Below are positions 53,033 through 62,949 of a stretch of DNA of 64,000 nt, piece after piece (position 1 is the stretch's first letter; each line of letters opens with the position of its first letter). The notes under the pieces were generated by a model that ran no database searches, was not told where the DNA came from, and worked only from the letters and a program-made list of their open reading frames with translations. The stretch comes from Platanthera guangdongensis (lineage: Eukaryota; Streptophyta; Magnoliopsida; Asparagales; Orchidaceae): assembly GCA_039583875.1 (NCBI GenBank), contig CM077155.1:6250043-6314042 (forward strand), given 5' to 3'. A program made the translations under genes and the position numbers.

Positions 53033-53490
53033 GAAACCGAGGTCGCAGGAACACTCAACCACAGCCGAAGACAAGTAAAAGACAGCAGCAACAGCGGCAC
53101 AAGAGATTCCAATTGAAATTAATTTTTTTTACAGGACGAGGCATACATTGCAAGACATGATTAACAATGTATCAAGGGAAACAGAAAAACTGTCACACGA
53201 AGTAAATAGCGCGGACAGATATTTGTAACCGCACAAGCCTCCTAACCGCCAGTCGAGTCCGCCGAAGCTGCCTAACCGCGACTAACCGCGCAGACTGCTG
53301 TTATTGAATGCTGAAGGAGCCCGAATAGAACCTACAGATAGACCGAGCGAACGGCTCTGCTAATCCGCAACTCCGAAGAAGAGATCTAGTCGCTGAGACC
53401 GCGACAAGCTGTTAACCGCTGACTGTATCCGCGAACTGTTCCACATCAAACTTCCGCTAGTCGCCTAGCCGTCTGGTGTTATCCGCACAA
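53033..53490 (-). mobile_element. Partial X LTR between integrase and RT
   Basis: Closely matches 49905-50370 and 56075-56490: GGTCGCAGGAACACTCAACC, then the CATTGCAAGACATGATTAAC block. It stops at GTTATCCGCACAACC. Only one end of an LTR is present. It splits the polyprotein coding region between the Ser-rich linker and the RT start. Confidence 0.85.
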
Positions 53491-55985
53491 CCATGTTCTT
53501 GTCCCTATACTGAGCTGGTCGAACTATTGTCCTCGTGGACCCCCGCAGGGCTTGACCATGATCTACCACTCTCACAGCTTCTTTTATGCTAGCTTTAATC
53601 CCGGGTACACCAGGAGCATCGCTTCCCCTGCTGCATGATCCAGAAGGCTCCGTCCCAGAGCTAGACGTCATCGGAGCACCTGGTGACACGGGCAACTCCA
53701 CCAGAAGATCCCGAGCAACTTCTTCTTGCCCTCTGTCAGACTTGCTCTCATGTAGCTCCACGGATGAGCTATCCTGGTATGACGTTAGCTCATCAAATAC
53801 CACATCCTAGGAGACAACAAATTCCTGTGTCTCTGGATCCATGCACTTTTATCCCTTCTTTCGTTCATCATATCCAACAAAGACTAACTTTCGTACTATC
53901 GCATCTAGCTTTATCCTGAACGCGTCTGGAACATGCATGTAGCAAGAAGATCTGAACACCCGAAGATGTTCCACATTGGGTTCCTCCTTGAACACCAACT
54001 CATGAGGAGACCTCATGTTGTTCGGACTGAGGGGTATCATGTTGATGACATACGCCGCACAGGTCATTCTCTCCGCCCAGAAGGCCCTGAGAATGCCTTT
54101 GGCGTGAAGCCAGCATTTGCAGGTTTCCGTCAGATGACAGATCTTCCGCTCTGCAATTCCGTTCTGCTGTGGAGTGTGAGCACAAGTAAGATCTCGTTGG
54201 ATGCCGAACTTTCTGCAGAAGCTAGACAAAATCATGCGAAGTAAACTCCTTGTCATTGTCCATTCTCAACTTCTTTATCCGCAGACCGAGCCAACCTTCC
54301 ACAAGCTTCTTGAACTCCACAAACATATTGAACGCTTCTGACTTTTCTTTCAGAAAGTATACACAAGTATACCTGGAAAAATCATCAACAAGGACAATCG
54401 TATACCTGCTACCGCCGAGACTGGGCGTGGCGGTAGCTCCCGTTAGGTCACCGTGGATGCATTCCAGTGGTGCACTACACCTAGTCTATGATATGTCAAA
54501 TGGAAGGTGATGTGCCTTTCCAAACTGACAACTCGCACAGACATGACCGTCAATATAGGACGAAAGACTAGGCGACGTGCACCAGGTCACTCACCATTAT
54601 AGCCTTCAGCTTGTCCATCCCGACATGCCCAAGTCTCTCATGCCAGATAGCAGCGCTATCGTTAGCCCTCATCTTGTCAACATAGAAATTTGTCGTCAAA
54701 ACGAACAAGTCTTTCACCCTCTTTCCAACATGAGCAATGTCAGCTTTCACAGCTGAAACGTTCCTGAGAAACCTCACTTCTGTCGGGCCGAACAGAACGT
54801 GATACTCAGCGTCCACTGCGTTGATCACCGAGACGAGATTTTTCTTCATCCCAGGAACGTGATACACACTCCGCAAAGTGAGTGGCCCCCGATCACTGCC
54901 TGAAGAAACTGATTCATCCTTCTCTATCTCATGAACAGTATCATCAGCAGTAATAATGGCAACATTACCTTTGTACTCCTATAGAGATGAGAATTTGGAC
55001 ACATCCCCGGTAAGGTGATGACCGCACCTGGAGTCCACGATTCAATCCTTCTGATAGTCGATGGAGGAAAGTGCCCGGACACAAGTGCCCGTGAAGAAAA
55101 CACTTCCTCATCCTCCATCCCCAGGCTTGGAATCAGCCTCCTCTGCAGCATGCCCCGGCTGAAAATTGACCATGTAGTCCCTGCAGATGTGACCAAGCTT
55201 GTTGCACATGAAGCACCGAGGTCATCCCCGTTTCTTCTCGTCATCAGCCTTAGGAGGCTTGCTTTTCTCCTGCTATGATGAAGAAGACGGACCAGTGCAT
55301 ACAGGAGCCTTCTTCTTCCTGTCTCAGCTCTTCTTCTTGCCCGAGAAGAGAACATTGTCGTCTCCCCCTGAGACCGACACTCCAGTCATCTGCTTCACCA
55401 AGCTCTCCTGCGAAACTAACAGGTTCTCTAGCTCTAACAAATATGGTTGATTGGCTCAGTCCTGCACAGACATCATGAAGGCCACATACTCTTTTCGCAA
55501 ACCGCGGATCATGTGCCTCTTCAGCTTCAACTCTGAGATTGGCTCTTGCGGGTCCAATGCCGAAATCTCAGCGCAGATGTTCTTCATCTTCAAAAAGAAA
55601 GATGACACCGACAGAGCACCCTGAGTGGCTTTCGTCAACTCATTCTCCAAGAACTGTAGTCGAGCTATGTTCTTCTTATTCAGCAGGCCATCCAGATTTC
55701 AGTTGCCGGCCGACAATCAATAATGTGGTCGAACAGCTCCGGTGAAACTGCGCGCTTCAGAGGGAATGCAGCCTTTGCATCATTCCGCTTCCACGCCTTC
55801 ACCGCTTCAGCATTGCCTCCAGTAACAACCACTTCTTGACAGTTGTCACCAACGACAACTTCCCATAAATCCTCAACAATAAGGTAGCTCTCCATTCACG
55901 ACCTCCATCGCTTGAAGTTGGTCTGCGTTAAGAGCTCAATTCCAATCCCTCTTGCAAAACCGGCTTCTATTGATATCAGCTGAAT
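53491..55985 (-). pseudogene. Family X gag, protease and integrase
   Basis: From right to left: gag at 55985-55456 (MESYLIVEDLWEVV; LKLKRHMIRGLRKEYVAFMM). The zinc knuckle at 55217-55176 reads CFMCNKLGHICRDY, with the last Cys changed to Tyr. The protease near 55030-55070 reads IVDSRCGHHLTGD, with Arg in place of Gly. GAG-pre-integrase follows (AIWHERLGHVGMDKLKA). Integrase keeps D in HGDL (54447-54449), D in RMDNDKEF (54258-54260) and E in IAERK (54149-54151), with a frameshift between the last two. The linker has a single SGSCSRGSDAPG motif. Stops and frameshifts are scattered. Confidence 0.88.
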
Positions 55986-56047
55986 CACTTAAACATCAAC
56001 GAAGTTACAGCAACCTTAGATTGGTGAACTGCTACTCTTCAACACCC

Positions 56048-56058
56048 CTCTGATACCA
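56048..56058 (-). promoter_or_regulatory. Primer binding site, family X (minus copy)
   Basis: CTCTGATACCA, the complement of TGGTATCAGAG, adjoins the 5' LTR edge at 56059. Confidence 0.88.
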
Positions 56059-57869
56059 TGTAAAAAATTATGTGGGAAGCTAAAGTCAAGGTTGCATGAA
56101 CACTCAACCATAACCGAAAACAAGTAAAATACAGCACAAGAGATTCCATTTGAAATTAACTTCTTTTATAGGGCGAGACATACATTGCAAGACATGATTA
56201 ACAATGTATCAAAGGAAACAGAAAAACTGTCACAATAAGTAAACCACGCGGATAGATATTTGTAATCACACAAGCTGCCTAACTGCCAGCCGAGACCGCC
56301 GAAGCCGCCTAACTGCTACTAACCGCGCGAACTGTTGATAGACCGGGCGAACTGCTCTGCTAATCTGCAACTCCGAAGAAGAGATCTAGTCGTTGAGGCC
56401 GCGACTAGCTGCTAACCACTGACTGTATCCGCGAACTGTCCACACCAAACTTCCGTTAGTCGCCTAGCCGTCTGGTATTAGCCGTACAGTCTGTACTGAA
56501 CCAACTTTCTTAGTCACAGCGGTTAGAAAACCGTGACCGCAAAATCAAGCGCGAGCTCGTTCTACTGTTCACTGTTTATTTATGACAAGTCGAGGGGTCC
56601 TATTTATAGATGTGAGGAGGAATGTCGTCACCACCTACACCGATAGGATAACCGCCCATCAATTCTATCACTAACACATTGTATCCGCATAGCGCGGACA
56701 CTAACACTTATTCGCTAAGGCGCGCCATCGACAAGGCCGGATAGACGACCAGGCGAACTAGTTTGCTTAGGTGGCATTTGGTTGGACCCTGCGGTGCGGT
56801 GGACAGACACTGCTACAAGATTGTTTTGTGTATAAACTCATCCGCATCCCGCAACCCATCCCAATCTCTCCCAAAACCTAGTGCGGCCTGCTTCCCCGAC
56901 GACGACGACGACGTTGGACAATCCTGCTTCCCAATCCGACGACCCACGGTGTCCAGCCCTCCGTTCCGCGCGTCTCCTCCTCGAATAGAGATTTTTTCTG
57001 TCGAACTCGTTCTTCCTTGCGAATCTCGTTCTTCCTCCTCGACATTGTGATCTCAACCCTTCATCTTCTTCCTTCGAGCAGTCCGCTTTCCTTCGTCCAG
57101 CTCTGTCAACCAGACTTTTTTACAGATTGCTTTTTTTGGACTCGATGATTAACATCCAACAATAATTACTGTTTAATTACTAAGCAAGGAAAAGAATTCT
57201 AGCTGGACTTAGTCCAAGAGTTGAATTTTCCAGATGTTTTTTTTGATTTATATATATTATTGAGGCCAGGCTCTGTAGTCTGTTTTTACATAGTTTTTTA
57301 ACAACCCCATTTTAATTTTAATGTAAACTCCATTTTCAATGCGATCTCCGAGAACCAGGTTTTTTTCGCTCTTCGCGTTTTGCTATCATCTAATATTTGT
57401 TAACCAACCTACAAAACTTTTAAAAATGATCATAAATTTCTGTTTTGTTTCACCTTTTTGAAAACTACTCCATTTCACCCAAACAATTTTTTAACAAAAC
57501 TCCATTTTCCAGAACAACTCCAGTCCATCAACAACAGCCCAACCAAACAGATAGCACCGGACCAAGTCCATCAACCCGCGCGATGCCTTCTCGCGCCCAA
57601 CTGCGATCCGTCTGCCTTCTTGTGAGAGATCTTGTCGAACTTGGCAACCTCCAAAGGAGTCCACTACTACCCGCAGATAAACAAACATATCTACCTGGTT
57701 ACTCCACCAGAGTGCTTGCTGGTCCAGATAGCCAGAGAAGAACCACAGCCAAAACCAGCTGTCCGACTAGGCTATCTGCCAAAGATATCCGCCTAGTCCG
57801 CGCGGTCTGTGTGGACTGCCCATTCAATTCGCCCAACTTCCACCACTTCCCACTTCAACAATTTCAACA
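56059..57869 (-). mobile_element. Family X 5' LTR (minus), 1811 bp with insertion
   Basis: Matches the 3' LTR at both ends but is 545 bp longer. TATTTATA lies at 56601-56608. Similarity to the 3' LTR breaks down after CGCATCCCGCAACCCAT (about 56860) and resumes around GACCAAGTCCATCAACCCGC (about 57560). Confidence 0.88.
56861..57558. mobile_element. Insertion of unknown type within the X LTR
   Basis: A block absent from the other LTR of the same element. It includes a CGACGACGACGACGACG run near 56897, a CT-rich leader-like part to about 57115, and an AT-rich part to 57530. Possible short inverted words CATTTGGTTGG (56776) and CCCAACCAAACAG (57539) lie close to its borders. No domain found. 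Borders are approximate. Confidence 0.4.
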
Positions 57870-57955
57870 ACAAGCTTAAGGCTAAAAGACAAGGTAGATT
57901 ATTTAGCATTTTCTATGCTAGCATACTCCTAATTTATTTGATATGAGATTAATTA

Positions 57956-58175
57956 GGCTTCGTTTGGCATGACTTATTTGCTCCAGTGAGTTTGGTCAAA
58001 AATGTCATTATCATAGAATGTATGTTTGGCAAGACAAAGGTTATGACCATCACCAAGAAAATAAACTGGTTTTGAGCATAAAATGCATGAATTTCTTTAT
58101 GTGAGATCGGGCGTTCATGAATGACGGCTCATGACCACCGCATTCAAGACCGCCGCCACCATGCCAAACGAAGCC
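57956..58175. mobile_element. Tourist-like MITE, 220 bp
   Basis: The ends GGCTTCGTTTGGCAT and ATGCCAAACGAAGCC are perfect inverted repeats, flanked by TTA and TAA. The interior shares AGAATGTA, GGTTATGACCATCA and ACCACCGCATTCA with the element at 59056. Confidence 0.88.
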
Positions 58176-59055
58176 TAAATTCAAAACTCTTGCATGCCTT
58201 AAGAACTTTTTCCCACACATGGAGTTTCAATATTTTACCACAAAGGAAAAAATTTTTTAGACAACATCAAAGTATCATATAACATGAGCAAAATGACAGA
58301 AGTAGTGCCTCCTTGGGACACATCCACTCTTAAACCTTACAAAACTATGATAGAAGATGTGAAGACTCACATGAGCCCCAAATCGCATAAATCACTAGAT
58401 TCCAAACTATGGGTCAAAAAATGGACCAAGGATGGGTCAAATATTGATACGGATATGACTTCCTAGACACGCGTCACATCTCTCTCTACTTATGTAGCCC
58501 TAAGGAGCATTATCGTAATTTGTATGTCTCACTCCCCAATAACCCTATAAGATAAAATGACCATATTGGGTTTTTTCGGGTTGGTTTCCCACCTAGGGGG
58601 TGAATCTCAACATTTGCTCTCCATACTAACTTACATAGGGGTCATCCACAACCCCATTTCCTGCAGAGTTAACTTCTAAAACCTTGGATAATTCTAATTT
58701 ATCCCAAAACTATTATATATACCTTAAATGAGATTCGAAAAAAAATATCAAAGACCTCCATTATATTCTACAAAATGAATATCACATAAAAGTATAGAGA
58801 AGTCATTACCCTCTAAGAAGTGTTGTACAATGTACGAATGAAATATAAAACAAATATGGGACGGAGCCTTATGTCTGTCACTCATATTTTTAAAGGAAAA
58901 ATTTGGCCCAATCTTAAGGATTCGTGTAGTAGTTAAGCAGACCTCTTCTTAAAAACCAGTGACATCAATATCTCAATATTTCCACTCACTTGAAGAAGAA
59001 CAAAAGATGGAGATCCAAAATCCCATGTTACCCTAATTAGCCCGTTGACGACATA
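58176..59055. other. AT-rich spacer, no gene recognised
   Basis: The 60-codon plus frame at 58284-58466 has no family features. Nothing else is seen. Confidence 0.5.
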
Positions 59056-59272
59056 GGCTATGTTTAGCACAACGTTCTTGCTCCGGTGAGTTTGGACAAA
59101 AAAGTCACTGCCATAGAATGTAAATTTGACATGACAACGGTTATGACCATCATAAAAAAAACTAGTTCTGAACATAAAAGTAGACGAAATTCCTTATGTA
59201 AGGTCAAGCGTTCATGAACGACGGTTCATAACCACCGCATTCACGACCTCCACCACGGTGCCAAATGGAGCC
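59056..59272. mobile_element. Tourist-like MITE, 217 bp, TSD ATA
   Basis: Sister of 57956-58175. Its ends are more diverged (GGCTATGTTTAGCAC against GTGCCAAATGGAGCC). The flanking ATA occurs at 59053-59055 and 59273-59275. Confidence 0.85.
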
Positions 59273-59445
59273 ATAATCATAATCCATCTCAGCATCTAAA
59301 AAAACCTTTTTCATTCAATGCAAAGCTGAAACACTACAAATGCCTAAATTCTAATGAACACAAACACTTTGTAGCTTAAATTGATGATGAATAATTAAAT
59401 AATTTTGAATTAGAGAATCAACAAAACAAGGGAAAAAACACACAC

Positions 59446-59789
59446 CTCATAGCGCCATCAGCAACTTCAAGATAGCCATTGCTGTTGCTCACTTCATCAC
59501 CCTGAGAGTCTTCCTTGTTCCAGCTCCCATCCTGAGAAACTGGATTATGAATCCTTCCATTTATCCAATCCCCTGTTATTCTGAAAGCATTTGCTGGAGG
59601 AAGACAAACTCACAGAGCTATCAGACAGATTCGTTTGACCAGGAATGTCCACTATCATGACCAACTCCAGCTTCTTCAACGCATGCTTCAGCTTCTTCAC
59701 AGCCCTCCCCCTGCGCTCCAATTCCTCTTTCAGCTTCTTCTCTAACTCCGCTAACTTTAGCCACAAAATCACCGAAAGAGGGATAAAGA

Positions 59790-59842
<53 letters not shown>

Positions 59843-60007
59843 AATGGATGAAGAACATAGAATATGGCTTTATACCTTTTCGGCCAAGTGATCTGCTTCA
59901 GCTTTGGCAGTTTTGGAAGCCATTCTTTCTGCTTGTAATCTCCCCCTCAAGCATTCAACGGTCTTATTAATGCCGTCGTGCTCTTCTCTTTCCATAGTTT
60001 TCTCTCG
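59446..60007 (-). CDS. Partial gene, coiled-coil protein with ECLRGRL motif
   Basis: Two exons join in phase. Exon 60007-59876 begins after GTAATGTCAG and encodes EREEHDGINKTVECLRGRLQ then AERMASKTAKAEADHLAEK. It ends AAAAG|GTATAA. Exon 59754-59446 begins after GTGGCTAAAG and encodes LAELEKKLKEELERRGRAVK then KLKHALKKLELVMI, giving one continuous heptad pattern across the junction. A frame change near 59590 leads either to a stop at 59545 or, in the next phase, to NGRIHNPVSQDGSWNKEDSQ ending at a GAG|GTGTGT donor. The ECLRGRL(L/Q)AER start resembles small plant proteins of unknown function, from memory. The first exon was not found; this may be a real gene or a fragment. Confidence 0.6.
59794..59841. 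repeat. T11-G37 homopolymer tract in an intron
   Basis: Eleven T followed by 37 uninterrupted G lie inside the 121 bp intron (59755-59875) of the coiled-coil gene. On the transcribed RNA this is a C37-A11 run near the acceptor. The true length is uncertain because such tracts are hard to sequence. Confidence 0.75.
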
Positions 60008-60384
60008 CTGACATTACCAACAAAGAGACAGAAATCTCTAGAACTGCAGTGTTCTGCGTTCATAAAATGGAAAATGTGAAGACAGGAACTGGAAGGGGAG
60101 ACATGGATTGGCTGAGAAAGCATTGAGCAAAAGTTACAGTCCTTCTCCGGTGATTTAAGATTCTGTCCTTGCCTCATATTAACTGCATTACCAAACAGGG
60201 AAGCGGTGAAAATCAGTAAGTTGCCGTAACGTAGTTCACGGGGGATCAAGCGTCGGGCAGTAAGCCCTAGAATAAGAACGGGTTAGGATAAAATTAGGAC
60301 ATTGGGGGGTTTAGGTTGATATAAAGCCTAATTTTTCCATCAAGAGCCCTCTGGACTTCGGGTGATCTTCAAGGGGATTAAAAA

Positions 60385-60486
60385 GGCTTTGTTTGTGGGG
60401 ACTTATTTTCACGGGTCAAGCGGTTACGACCGGATGAACCATAACTGGCAGCTTGACTGGTGAAAATAAGTCCCCCAAAAGGAGCT
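60385..60486. mobile_element. Small MITE-like inverted repeat, about 100 bp
   Basis: The left arm GGGGACTTATTTTCACGGGT and right arm ACTGGTGAAAATAAGTCCCC are complementary except for one position. Outer parts GGCTTTGTTT and AAAAGGAGCT resemble the Tourist-like ends. A half copy lies at 12199-12248. The TSD is not clear. Confidence 0.65.
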
Positions 60487-60801
60487 TAAATATGATGTTC
60501 TAGGAGTTCAAAGTATGAGTTCAAATATACTGAGATCAAATATGATCTCCTAGGAAATCAAAATATGAAATATAACTTCCTCTATGCTAGGCGATTGGAT
60601 CGCCACCCTTCCTTTCTTCACGCGGCAAGATAGGGAAAAGCCCGGACGTGATGGAAAAATTAGATTGATAGAAAAGAGCATGAACATGGCAAAAAATATC
60701 AAAATTTTGAAGGTTTTGATGCTACTCGAGAGCGCATGAGGCTGTGGTGGCATCAATGGTCATCAATCATGTCTGGAGGAGGAGAAGGGAGGACGGACAC
60801 T

Positions 60802-60992
60802 CGGGGGGAGTAAAGTGCACCCCCTGCACTTTACGGTAAAGTGCAGGCATCCAACGACGCGTGTGGATGTCCGCACACATCTCAAAACGAGTACTTCTCA
60901 ACTTGCTTTGAGATGTGTGCGGGCATCGAATGCGGACCGTTAGATGAACGTACTTTACGGTAAAGTGCAGTTAGTGAACGTTACCTCCCCCG
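60802..60992. repeat. Inverted-repeat block, possible MITE
   Basis: CGGGGGGA and CTCCCCCG mark the ends. TTTACGGTAAAGTGCAG occurs near both ends in the same orientation and has a palindromic core TTACGGTAA. GTCCGCACACATCTCAAA and TTTGAGATGTGTGCGGGC form an inner stem. No coding capacity and no clear TSD. Confidence 0.5.
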
Positions 60993-61189
60993 ATTCCAGA
61001 GAGGACATGTCAAAGTATTGTTTTATTTCAAAAATTTTACAGACTACATTGTTTTCAAATCCTCTTCTCTTCCGGAACACAAGAGATTATAGCACGTGAC
61101 ACAGACTTTACAATGGAATATCAAATAATGGAGCAAAAATGTAAAAGGGATAGCTGGCCACCATAAAAAAAAAACCCATTTGGTGGACT

Positions 61190-62045
61190 ATTGGAGCTAG
61201 GGGGGCGTGTGGTAAGGTTTGGTGAGATTTTGTCCCAAACCGCAATCGTACCGCAAGGGCGCAGTTTTGACCCGAGCAAAATCGCACCACTGAAATTACA
61301 CTGCGGTTTCGGTTTGGTGCAATTTTTGCGTTGTTGTTGCGGTTTCAGTGCGGTTTTAAGCATGTGATATACATAAACACAAAAAAGATAATGTGAGGTA
61401 AAATAATATGCAAATTTTAGGTAAAAACATAATTACAAGAGTTATATCACCATGAAAAAAGTGCAATACATACATTTTTAAAATATAAATACTGCAAAAT
61501 TAACCACAAGTTAAAAATAGATCTTCAGATACTACAATTATTATGATATGATTGTTTTAATTGCATGTAAAATGAAACATCAAATGCAAATATAATGAAT
61601 TTTAATGAATTTAAGTTCTAGATATACACAACACTCACCCACATAATTGTAACTTTATTTATCTTTTAAACATTGAAATATTAAAAAAAAGTCTTGTGAA
61701 TACGCATTTATAGTTGGATGAATCATTATGATATTATATGCACTTAACAAAAACTTACAAATCATCAGATTCATCAATAAATTGATAAAGAATAAGCAAA
61801 CTAAAGCAACGATGTGCATTAATATAATTAGTTAATTATTATTATTAATTAATAATTTATAACTTACACTTTTATTTTGATGTTTGTGATATCTGAAAGT
61901 ATTTAATTAGTCGGTGCAGTGCGGTTTTTTGCGATTTTCAAGATCCAAAAATTACACTACATCGAACCGCGCTAGCTCGGTTTGTGGTTAATTAGTCAGA
62001 GCAAACGATTTTTGAGGTTTGCGGTTATTTATGCTCACCCAAAAT
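61190..62045. mobile_element. Possible hAT-type non-autonomous element
   Basis: Both borders carry GCGGTTT/AACCGC-rich sequence: CCGCAATCGTACCGCAAGG and GCGGTTTCGGTTTGGTG on the left, GTGCGGTTTTTTGCG and GAACCGCGC on the right. They surround an AT-rich interior. Many plant hAT-like MITEs have such ends, but I could not define the terminal repeat or an 8 bp TSD. Confidence 0.3.
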
Positions 62046-62940
62046 CGAAGCTGCCATAAGAGAACCGGTTTCAAATAATGGATTTATATACGAATATAGG
62101 GCAGTAAGTGGATTTCTTATGCAGGCATTCGGGGATCGGTGTGCGGGCATCTCTTTAGGGTGTGTAAGTGGAGAATATCGGACAGTCATAGTGTTGGCAC
62201 ATAAAATGTACATTCGCAAACTCACGCCTCGAGGAGGAAAGAGAACTGAGGATTGTCGGTTAGCCCGGATTAAGATGAGCGACCTGAAGAAGAGAAGAAA
62301 CGTCGCAGAGTAGCGAGACTAGATCTACCCGCAACGGTGAATACCACTTGTTGTGAGCAATACTATTTATCAAAATGAGTGGTTACATGAGAGAGTTTGC
62401 CTTAGCCAGTGATTAAGTGATCGAGAAGGAATTGGATTCAAGATCGAAGCCGGAGTAATCAAGTCTGAGGATTCGAATCAACTTGCCTTATGGGTAATAT
62501 TCACCCCTATTTATACTAGCAGAGTCTTGTCTGATTGGGCAGGTCCTAAAATTACGGGTTGCCCGGGGCACAAGAAAATCAGGCAAAGATGAGAGGTTAC
62601 ACGGTGTGTAAATAAGAAATAGAACTATGACTGCATAATCCGACGGTCGTCCTGGAAGCTGTCTCTGCTCTTCCAGAAGAAGCAGCTAAAGAACCTCGAG
62701 CGGCCTGTGCGGTCGTTGAAAATTGAAACCGCCTTGAACGGATTGGCAAAAGGAAGGTTGATCACAGAATTTTGGGTAAACATGATCCCTACACATTTCC
62801 AAATGATTGAAACTTCGAAAATGCTCGCTTTAACAGTGGTGATTGTGATATACCTTTAATGCTGGAAAATCTATAAATACGACTCATTGGTCCAAAATTT
62901 TGGAATTTCATGACACTTACAAAGAGAAAGCAGATGGTGA
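62046..62940. other. Unassigned DNA, perhaps LTR remnant
   Basis: No gene recognised. CCTATTTATACTAGCAG near 62507 is a TATA-type word on the minus strand. A 64-codon plus frame at 62119-62313 has no domain. Confidence 0.3.
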
Positions 62941-62949
62941 TTGGGCTCC

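Larger units (their letters stand above)
49891..57869 (-). mobile_element. Copia family X element, longer but broken copy
   Basis: Ends TGTAAAAATT (49891) and ATTTCAACA (57869). The TSD is ACAAT (49886-49890) against ACAAG (57870-57874), one mismatch. It contains all copia domains in minus orientation: gag, protease, integrase, RT, RNase H, plus PBS and PPT. Two stretches of LTR sequence lie inside its own body, and one LTR carries an insertion. It is the best reference in the window for what the 26-42 kb X copy has lost. Confidence 0.9.

Noticed and set aside
59947..60249. 100-codon minus frame beginning MIPRELRYGN
   Set aside because: It reads across the intron-exon border in a different phase from the coiled-coil exon and has no domain.
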